NCBI GenBank assembly: GCA_022419385.1
Contig: JAJUBI010000007.1
Coordinates: forward strand, 839,768-903,767
DNA: 64,000 nucleotides
DNA from: Paraconiothyrium sp. Pb-2020
Lineage: Eukaryota > Ascomycota > Dothideomycetes > Pleosporales > Didymosphaeriaceae
Direction: 5' to 3'
The notes beneath the pieces were generated by a model, which was not told the DNA's origin, made no database searches, and worked only from the letters and a program-made list of their open reading frames with translations. The translations under genes and the position numbers were made by a program. Shown one piece after another: positions 56,485 to 64,000 of the stretch (positions are counted from its first letter, which is position 1; each line of letters begins with the position of its first letter).

Positions 56485-59021
56485 TCACATTAGTATCGGA
56501 AATCGGCTGGGACGAAGCGGGCGCGGCGTCGCTGTCTCCAACGCTTCTTTGTCCTCCGAATTATTTGTCGAAAGTGACCCGAGTTCCGTTCCTTCATCCT
56601 CCTGTGATACCTCTAGTGATGCATCTCGTATCAGGAAAGCCAGTATGATCAAGAGAGTTGAAGCTATAATGCCAACAGCGCATAGGTAACGGTGACTTTC
56701 GACAAAGGCTGCTGCGATGGCTATGCGGGGTGGCGTACCTATAGGGTAGGCTTCGTCGCCGGGGTTCGCATAAACCATGTCGATCTGGAAATCGGTCATC
56801 ATTGGATCGAGATATTCGTGGAGCCTAGGTCGCAGTGCGTTCGTCCAGATCGCGCCGGCAAGCAATTGCCCGATGCCACCTCCAACTCGGCACGCCGTCA
56901 TGTATGCGCCGATGAGCGTAGCCAGCTGCGTGTGGTCTCGCGCTCCTTGAACGAACGCCATGGCTGGGAACGGGAAGAGTCCGCCAGCGATGCCCAAAAG
57001 TATTTGAGAGGACGTGACAGCGAGATGACTGATATTATCCAGTCCGCTCGGTCGAATGTACTGGACCACGAACGACAGAAGGTAGAACATTGCTCCGAAA
57101 CGGAGATACCACCTGAGGTCTCGGGTTATGCTGATAATGACCCCGATGAAGAGCCCGACCAACGTGGAAGTGAAAGTATAAAGACCGACGATACGTATCG
57201 CGCTGTCTTTCTCGTCGTCGTATCTAATTCTGAGCCCGATATAGAGGTACGTGTGTTGGACATAGTACGCAAGATGATAGAGAAACCCCATGCAGAGGGC
57301 TGTCAATATCCTCCTCTCTCCAAGTAGCTGTAAGTGGTCAGCATTCTGCACACAGCATCAGATCTAGGAAAGTAGAGTATCACGAGGACTTGACCTGAGC
57401 AGACTTGTGCACCCTTGGTTTTCGACTCACCTGAGCTGGAAACATGGGATACTTCGAGTACTTCTCCACGAAGTAGAGTATCGGGATACAGAGAAGCCCT
57501 GCACTACTGATGGAGATCATAGCAGCACTTAGCCAGAAGCCTTTACCATGTGGCATAATAACCGGGACCGCTGCCCAGGGCGCCAGAAGGCATGAAACAA
57601 TGGCCACGAAACAAATCCATCCAATAATATCCATTTGCCAGAAGCGTAAAAGTTGGAGGGAGATGCAACTTTTGGGAAGCTTCAGCTTGGTTTCTGATGT
57701 GTCCTCCGACCCAGACTGAGGTGCTCGTTTCTTCGCGCGGTGCTCGATGCTGAACATGCCTACGATCAACGGCACAGAGCTTGCTGCCATAGTTGTTAGT
57801 AATCGTTCGGGTAGAATCGTTCGGAGTCCTTCCACATACCGGTATACATTACCGCAGACCATGCGAAACGCCATCGCCACGAAGGGCATATAGCGGCAAG
57901 CGCATCCCTTAAAGCAGCATTGGTCCAGGTCGTTGCCTAGAGACGCGGTTCGTCAGTGATGTATTGAGTTGGGAGAGTTCCCCCTGAGGGTGGACCGTAA
58001 AGCACCAGTGTAGAGGATACGGTGCCTTGTCAAAAGGCAAGTTACAGTGTGTTACCCTAAATTGAGCGATATAGCACTAGAAAAGAATACCTAGTACTAT
58101 ATGCTAGCTATCGCACAGACAGGATAACGTACCAGATAGGGCAAAGCAGGTAGATAGAATGCAATCACCCTCAGCCGCATTGAGGTAATATCTGCGATTA
58201 TGATTTCAAACATTGATATGACGCCCAAGAAACCGATCTAGTCCCGTTAGAAAAGCATACTCTCTTCGAAGCTGTGGATGCTCACAGTCCAGAAGACAGT
58301 GCCAGTACAGAACAGTCCGATAGATGGAGATTTAGCTTGCAACGTAGTTCCTGTCACAGATTAGCTGAGTTTTGGCTTCTTATCAACCTTTTAGAATTTG
58401 TCCTAATTGACTCGGAGTAAAGATTGTCTGCAAGAGCTTACCTAGCACATATGACACGACGCTGGCGAGGAGGGTCTCGGGACGACCAAACACGTCTGCG
58501 CTCTTCGAGATAATAGGAGTCAGAGTTGAAGCGCTCATTGTCGAGATAGCATAGATTGCTCCCAGCATTCCGCTTTCTTGAAAGTCAATCAAGACCTCGA
58601 ATTGATATAGCACGCGCAGAAAGTTGTCGAGGCTGTGCGCAGTCGCCAACACCATGATGAAAACAAAGATGAGGATCTTCTCTGAGGGCAGAATGTTCGC
58701 TCTGAGCATTTTCATGCGCATGTAGCCAGGGCTATCAGCTCCAGTCGGGGGCTCTGCGTGTTTCCGAGGTATGTCTGGCGGTTCGCCTGGCGCAAATGAA
58801 GCATCGCGATGGCCATACTCAGCTGCATCCTCCTTGTCCTTTAAGTTCTCAATGCCATGAATGGGTTCGGAAGACTTATGAGAAGCGCGCCATGACTCGG
58901 TCACGGTGATCGCATCGGGATCGTACTGGTCAGCTGCGCTCATAGACACGATGCGCCCCGGCGTGCAAGCAGGGCTTAGCTCGGGATGCGTTGCCGAATG
59001 GGACTGGAGGCTGTCTGCCAT
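56485..59021 (-). CDS. MFS siderophore-iron transporter (SIT/ARN-like)
   Basis: Fourteen-helix-type MFS protein of the siderophore transporter (SIT1/ARN) group, predicted to take up ferric siderophores or related compounds. Exons 59021-58442, 58350-58286, 58237-58133, 57936-57840, 57783-57431 and 57327-56485 give 680 aa. Seen: a 110-residue hydrophilic N-terminus, then VFIMVLATAHSLDNFLRVLYQFEV, VFGRPETLLASVVSYVLGTTLQAKSPSIG, MFEIIIADITSMRLRVIAFYLPALPYL, SWRWRFAWSAVMYTASSVPLIV, and a second half with FLYHLAYYVQHTYLYI and LGIAGGLFPFPAMAFVQGARDH, as expected for SIT proteins. Introns 3 and 5 are 196 and 103 nt, long for this locus. The ATG at 59021 is used; an upstream in-frame TTG is not. Substrate is unpredictable, and no GATA-type iron-regulator site was obvious in the promoter. 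Confidence 0.85.
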
Positions 59022-59955
59022 CTCCGCGCACAAACTGGGAGACTTCAACTATGGGTGTAAGCAGCGCCGCCCGTGAGCGAGTGTCTGGTCAAGGAAGTAG
59101 AAGAATGGCCCAAGACTGCGGCAGATTACGTCAGGTTAACTACCAGTGGTGGAAGTGAGCGTATAGAGAGTAGCTGTGTCGCAAATACAAGGGTCGGTGA
59201 CATAGAATTGGCGCTTGCGGTTAGGCTGAAGCAAACGGGGAGAGTTGAAGAACACGTGATAGAACGTGAGAGTGAAAGAGGGTCACGAAAGACGTCATCC
59301 CAATATCCAACTACACAAAAGTAGATCAACAAAAGTCTAGCGCCTGAGTAAACTGCTATCTGGTCAGTGATCTGCATCTGATTAACACCACCATGACCAG
59401 GATAGAGCCGCTATACGGCTGAAAGTCTTGCAAGGAACCTTGAATGTAGACCAAGTCGTGGTGGAGATCGAGGGGCGAGCGATCAGTCAGTCACCGAGAG
59501 CAATCAATACACAGGCTTTACTATACTTGGACTGCTAATTGGACGGATAGGGAAGGACTTCACGGTTCAGAGAATGAACGCGTTGATAATCGTGTAGGCT
59601 TCGAATGCCCTCGACAACGTTGCGCCGGTAGCACCGAAATGGGAATGTGATCGACCTTCGAGCGTACGACCCAAAAGAAGGTCGTTCAGGCATATGTTCC
59701 TGCCCACTTGATTGCTGAACCTTGATGTCGCGATGCTGAAGAAAGTTGATGACTACACATGGGAGTGGTCGCAAAAGCAAACCTGTTCCGGACAAGCACA
59801 GATGGGGAAGTAGCACGTGAGGTTGCCGCGAGCCGAGGCAACTCCGTGCCTCCATCATTTCGGGCCGCTTTGCGACCGCATGCTCGTCCACCCATCGAAC
59901 TATCCCAGCAACCTTCCTTTGCTTGATGATATTGTGTAAACGGTAGCTGTTCACC
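59022..59955. promoter_or_regulatory. Divergent intergenic region (SIT-like / PEX14)
   Basis: 934 bp between divergent starts, so it contains both promoters. A 242-codon minus-strand frame here (59535-60263) overlaps the PEX14 exons antisense and is rejected as a gene. Confidence 0.5.
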
Positions 59956-61248
59956 ATGGTCGTCCGCGAGGACCTCATAGAATCTGCAGTAAGCCATCTC
60001 AAAGAAACGCAACCGAGGGATACTGACAACCGCAGGTCTCTTGTACGTTCAACGCGACCTCCGTCACTCCTGCAACTTCTGCCAGTCGCTGACCTTACTG
60101 CAGTCCTGCAAGACCCTTCGGTCGCGAGCGCGCCGTTGGAGAAGCGCATAGCCTTCCTCCAGTCGAAAAATCTTACGCAGGAGGAAGTAGACGCCTCCCT
60201 CGCACGCGCCGCCGAAGGCCCCAACCATCCCTCGCCAGCTTCGCAAAGTTCCACATCCTCCAACTATGCATACAGACCGCCGCAGTCAGCTCCAGCATAT
60301 GGCGGCTATCCTCCGCCGGGGTACTGGCAACAGCCGCCACCGCCAGAGTAAGGCTCTCCTATACAAGTATTGAGGCAACGGACAGTCACGCTGACAAGTG
60401 CTAGGCCTCCGAAACGAGACTGGCGCGACTACTTCATCATGGCGACGGTGATGGGCGGCGTCGGCTATGGTCTCTACTTCACAGCGAAGCGCTATATCGT
60501 GCCACTCATTGCTCCACCCACACCACCTCAGCTCGAACAGGACAAAGCATCCATAGACGAGTCATTCAAGCGTGCTTTTGACCTTCTCGACCAGTTGAAC
60601 GAAGACACATCCGCGCTCAAGGCATCTGAGGAGGCCCGGACAACGAGGCTCGACAATGCCCTCGGTGAAATGGAAAGCGTTCTCGCAAGTTTAAAGGAGT
60701 CATCTAAGCGGCAAGGCGACGACAACAGGCGGATAGAAGACGATGTTAGAGGATTGCGGGATCTCATTCCTAAGGCTCTTGATGCACAAAAGGATGCGAC
60801 GGACACGCGCCTAAAGGAGCTGTCGAGCGAGTTGAAAAGCCTGAAGACACTCGTTGGCAACAGAATGGGAGCGGGTGCCGCGCGTCCACCTGCGACCACA
60901 CCTGCAAGTTACTATGGCGCAAGCCAGACATTGGGCTCTGGCTCAACACCCAACAACATCAGCGGAGCCGCGACGCCGAATACTGCGCCTGTCTCCGCCC
61001 CAGCAACCCCAGCATCCGAGCAGCCAGCAGCTTCTACAAGTGCATTGGATACCAAGGCAAGCAGCGTAGCAGTAGGCCCCACATCAGCGCCCGAAAAGCC
61101 TGCTGCAGCATCGTCACCATACGGCCGGATGTCGAATGGACGAGCTGCGATTCCAGCATGGCAGATGGCAGCAGCGAAGAATAACGAGGACCCGAAGAAG
61201 GATACTAGTGAGAGCGGTACGGCGGCCGAAGCCAGCGCAAGCTCATAG
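59956..61248 (+). CDS. PEX14: Peroxisomal membrane import protein Pex14
   Basis: Peroxin 14, the docking-complex protein that binds the Pex5 and Pex7 receptors at the peroxisome membrane. Four exons: 59956-59988, 60036-60042, 60104-60347 and 60405-61248, giving 375 aa. Exon 2 has just 7 nt (GTCTCTT) and supplies Val-Ser and one base of Phe. With it the N-terminal Pex14 domain reads MVVREDLIESAVSFLQDPSVASAPLEKRIAFLQSKNLTQEEVDASL, which matches the family closely; without it the frame breaks. A Pro/Tyr-rich linker, a membrane segment (YFIMATVMGGVGYGLYFTA), a coiled coil (about 140-240) and an Ala/Ser/Pro-rich tail follow in the usual order. Start and introns are well supported. Confidence 0.94.
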
Positions 61249-62150
61249 GAAGCCATAGACTCAACATGACGTAGTAATGCTTCTTCTAGCTTGTGTCACA
61301 TCAGCTTCGTTCAAAGAATCCATCATGTTAGATGATGTATTCATAGGCGTATACCAAGTACGCGCTTTTCCACATCTTGGTCGAGTCCAGCGCCTGGCGC
61401 TTGCCCACCATTTGCATCACCGGGATCTCCAAGCACATCGAAGACGCGGGCCGCATTGCTTTGTGTACTCGACTATGTACTGTTGCGGCTGACCAAACCG
61501 CTATTACTTGGGTATCGATCAGGCAAAGGTCTAAGTGTTCTCTGGGGTGAGCTAACGATACGCTGCATAAGTCTTGTGGAGTAGGCGCTGCTGAAGGCGT
61601 TGCAGCGTAGCACGTAAAGAGCCATCTTGCACTACAATTTCCCCAACATCATCCTTAATCTCCCCTTTTTCACAATCCTCCATATCGCCTCGTATTACTC
61701 TCGTTAAAATTGCTTGCATAACCCCCAACATCCTCTAAGGCGATGTTTGATCGACTGGCGACTCCTTCTCGCGCGTCACGACGCCACCTATGACTTCTGG
61801 AACATCGCCAAGGGCAGCAACTACCACAGCGAGGCGAAACCACCAACGTGCACCTACAAACAAAGTTTAAGATGGCATATATCTGCTCGTCGATGTGTGC
61901 ACAATATTGAGGCTGGATGGAGCTAAGCATCTAGGCGCAATATACGAGGCGTACGAGTCACTTGGCGGTGATGTTGTCGACGCTCCTTTTCCACTTAGTC
62001 GAAGATGGGTTCAAGGCTCAGACTCGCGGATAGATGGTATAAAACGTCTCTCTGGGACGCCAAATCACAACACTTGAGAGTAGCAGCAAAGCAAGAACAC
62101 TTCCGAAACTTCAAACATTCGAACTTCTTAAACAATCGACCAATTTCGCA
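61249..62150. other. Intergenic region
   Basis: About 900 bp. The last 120 bp are the promoter and leader of the secreted-protein gene. Other open frames are short and without known content. Confidence 0.5.
62038..62044 (+). promoter_or_regulatory. TATA box of the secreted-protein gene
   Basis: A perfect TATAAAA lies 107 bp upstream of the ATG at 62151, unusually clear among the promoters in this window. It fits a strongly regulated gene, which is an inference. Confidence 0.65.
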
Positions 62151-62727
62151 ATGAAGGCTATCTTTGCACCTGTCATCTTCCTCCTCGCTGGCCTCACAGC
62201 AGCCAACTTCGATCTTTACCAAGTTGACGAAAACAACGCGTGGGATGGTTCTGGTGTCTCCGGCCAATGGATGATATTCGAAGCCGAGCCCGACTGCGAC
62301 CAGGCCCTCGGGAAGCGAGGTAGACAACCTCTCATGCAGCTCACAGGCAAGCCATCGCATACTAACCCTCACAGACGCTTTCAGGGTTCTTGCCCAGGAC
62401 GATGTATCCGACGGCTCGGGCGTCGTCTGCGAGCCCGTAAACCAGTGCTACTACTACGGCAACCCATCTGAGATCAACAGAATCGAGATGAACTTCAACA
62501 ACGATGACCCAGCAAAGTTCCACTGGACCATCTACAAGGACCGCAACTTCGACATGATCGGCCTTGACGGAAATGTTTACGGCACCTGCATCGTATTCCC
62601 CGGCGACGACTTCTCCTGCAGCGAAGGCACCTACTCGAACGGCGGAAAGAGAATGTTCAGGTGCCTCACGCCTCTCACTACCCAGGATATCATTGCTGGA
62701 AATGGCGGACGCATGGTTGGCAGGTAA
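62151..62727 (+). CDS. Small secreted cysteine-containing protein
   Basis: Predicted extracellular protein of 173 aa. Exons 62151-62319 and 62375-62727; the intron has a GTAGAC donor and a perfect TACTAACCC branch point. Residues 1-18 (MKAIFAPVIFLLAGLTAA) are a clear signal peptide. The mature part has six cysteines (49, 75, 81, 128, 138, 153), enough for three disulfides, aromatic motifs (FDLYQV, CYYYGNP, FHWTIYKD) and a Lys-Arg at 55-56 that could be a Kex2 site. No enzyme motif is seen. Proteins of this style are common secreted orphans in filamentous ascomycetes, some acting at the host or environment interface, but no specific role can be assigned. Confidence 0.85.
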
Positions 62728-63435
62728 GGGCTTTAAATGGGTTTCAGCTCAATGGGGTGTGCGGAGATGAATCTACGGGGCTTCGTCGATCATTGTCTGA
62801 TTTTTTCTCGATGTAACTGTCTGCCTTTGTCTCGATATGCAATACACAGATGTTCAAACGGTGTTCAATGATGTTCGGTGGTCGCGGGTAGCGTCGGAGA
62901 AGCTATCGAAGCGGCGGCCGGAGCCCTATCTCCTCAGCTCATTAGATATCTAGCCTTATCTGGGGCATCTCTTTGTACCACCCGCTAACACGCGACAACA
63001 CCATATTATTCAAACGTACCGACAACCCATATCTTGCTGCCACGCCACGATCGCCAATATCCAACGGTTGTTCCGGCTCCGACTACTTGCGCAGCGGTCC
63101 AGCTAGACTGAGATAAACGTTCGTCACTCAGATAACATGTCTACCAAGCGTGGTAGGCGGAAATTGGCAACACTTTTTGGGTCCCTGGGTTGGACTGCGT
63201 CTTGTGACCCAGGTTTTCTTCCCGAAAGAAGCCTATCGAGCCTTCGTTATCATGTTGACCGCCAGACAAAGCAGCACGCGTGCTCCTATAAAGAGCAGAG
63301 ATACGGCCCTTGCTTGCGTTCAACCAATTCTTTGAATACCCTCAAATCAAATTCAGTGCTACAAGTAAGCCCTAGCCTGAGCGTCCCGCTGCGCTCTTTA
63401 CGCACCTACCTTACTATCCCCTACGCCGTGTGTTC
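62728..63435. other. Intergenic region
   Basis: About 700 bp. It holds the 3' UTR of the secreted-protein gene and the promoter of the isochorismatase-like gene. An ATG frame at 63137 (122 codons) does not join convincingly to the downstream gene. Confidence 0.5.
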
Positions 63436-64000
63436 ATGGCCTCAGACTCCCTTCTTCTTACCACTACTGAGGACTACGATAACGACGTTACCGTTGGCAC
63501 GATAAAATGTACTGCACCAGTAGCATTCGGAGGCGAGAAACAATGGCTCTATCTGCCAGCTACCAAGAAGTTCGACCTTACACGCGGATCAGCGCAGAAG
63601 ATGGCCTTCGAATGCGATGCAGATGAGCGTCATACCGGCTTCATGATCGATCCTGGAGCATCAGTATTGATAGTCGTCGACATGCAGAACTACTTCATCA
63701 ACCCACTATATCGAGACCATGCAGCAGGAATTGCTGCCATCGAACCGACCTTGAAAGTCATCCAGAGGTGCCGAAAGGAAGGCATTCAGATCGCATGGCT
63801 GAATTGGGGAATCACCCACCAATCCCTCCAAAGCATGGCGCCTGCGATCCAGCGAGGCTTCAGCAAGAGCTTAGGCTGGCACATCGGCCTCGGCGCCCAA
63901 CTTCCAAATGACCAAGGGAGGTGCCTCTTCAAGCGCACTTGGAACGCTGATCTTTACGACCCGTTCAAAGCCGTCGCTCAACCCGGGGATCTCTTCTTTG
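63436..64000 (+). CDS. Isochorismatase-like cysteine hydrolase (cut by window end)
   Basis: Open frame from the ATG at 63436 to the last base (188 codons) with no stop, so the 3' part is missing. It belongs to the isochorismatase-like hydrolase fold, a large group acting on amides, carbamates and similar compounds. Seen: the strand ASVLIVVDMQNYF with the expected catalytic Asp, then a helix with AAIEPTLKVIQRCRKEG, IQIAWLNWGITHQ, and CLFKRTWNADLYDPF with the expected Lys. The nucleophilic Cys should follow further downstream, outside the window. The first 70 residues are an N-terminal extension beyond the core. Substrate unknown; upstream exons cannot be excluded. Confidence 0.85.
   Translation, partial: MASDSLLLTTTEDYDNDVTVGTIKCTAPVAFGGEKQWLYLPATKKFDLTRGSAQKMAFECDADERHTGFMIDPGASVLIVVDMQNYFINPLYRDHAAGIAAIEPTLKVIQRCRKEGIQIAWLNWGITHQSLQSMAPAIQRGFSKSLGWHIGLGAQLPNDQGRCLFKRTWNADLYDPFKAVAQPGDLFF

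Noticed and set aside
59535..60263. 242-codon minus-strand frame
   Set aside because: Runs antisense to the PEX14 exons and has no recognisable domain.
1..64000. Secondary-metabolite cluster, CRISPR array, transposase or integrase, rRNA or snRNA genes
   Set aside because: Looked for and not seen. The genes are mostly unrelated housekeeping functions and no core synthase or mobile-element protein is present.

Overview
The window looks like nuclear DNA of a filamentous ascomycete (Pezizomycotina, most likely a Dothideomycete or close relative). The evidence is gene content (DUF3292 protein, fungal OPT, EthD and siderophore-type transporters), many 45-65 nt GT-AG introns with CTAAC-like branch points, compact divergent gene pairs, and no operons. 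The species cannot be named from sequence alone. I rebuilt exon structures by hand. Unless stated otherwise, each joined reading frame stays open from start to stop and each junction restores a family-typical protein sequence.

Layout. 1-8.3 kb: MFS sugar transporter, Cid1-type nucleotidyltransferase, TFIIF alpha. 8.7-9.1 kb: a broken NmrA-like gene. 10-16 kb: PAQR/Izh membrane protein, a CSN8/eIF3k-like helical protein with a GC-AG intron, and the divergent ribosome-biogenesis pair SSF1 and RRP3. 16.5-21.2 kb: PHD-finger protein, class III CoA-transferase, riboflavin synthase. 22.3-30.9 kb: an uncharacterised polyproline protein, arginine methyltransferase, kinesin, MAPEG protein. 32-38.1 kb: DUF3292 protein, a gene-poor stretch with a multi-block inverted repeat, and an acidic orphan. 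41.3-53.8 kb: OPT transporter with an internal stop, Bcs1-like AAA protein, RRM-type protein, EthD protein, omega-amidase-like nitrilase, Kes1-type OSBP. 54.3-64 kb: an uncharacterised basic protein, siderophore-type MFS transporter, PEX14 with a 7-nt exon, a small secreted cysteine protein, and an isochorismatase-like gene cut by the window end.

Most genes are housekeeping and do not form one pathway or a secondary-metabolite cluster. Functional grouping is limited to SSF1/RRP3 (60S and 40S assembly from one 252-bp intergenic region) and perhaps the CoA-transferase/riboflavin synthase pair (162 bp apart). I found no convincing new multi-gene system. The best leads are structural: an OPT gene split by a local duplication, a PHD gene whose frame continues past a stop, very small exons, a GC-AG intron, a Gly-to-Ser change in the PRMT1 SAM loop, and an intergenic palindrome.
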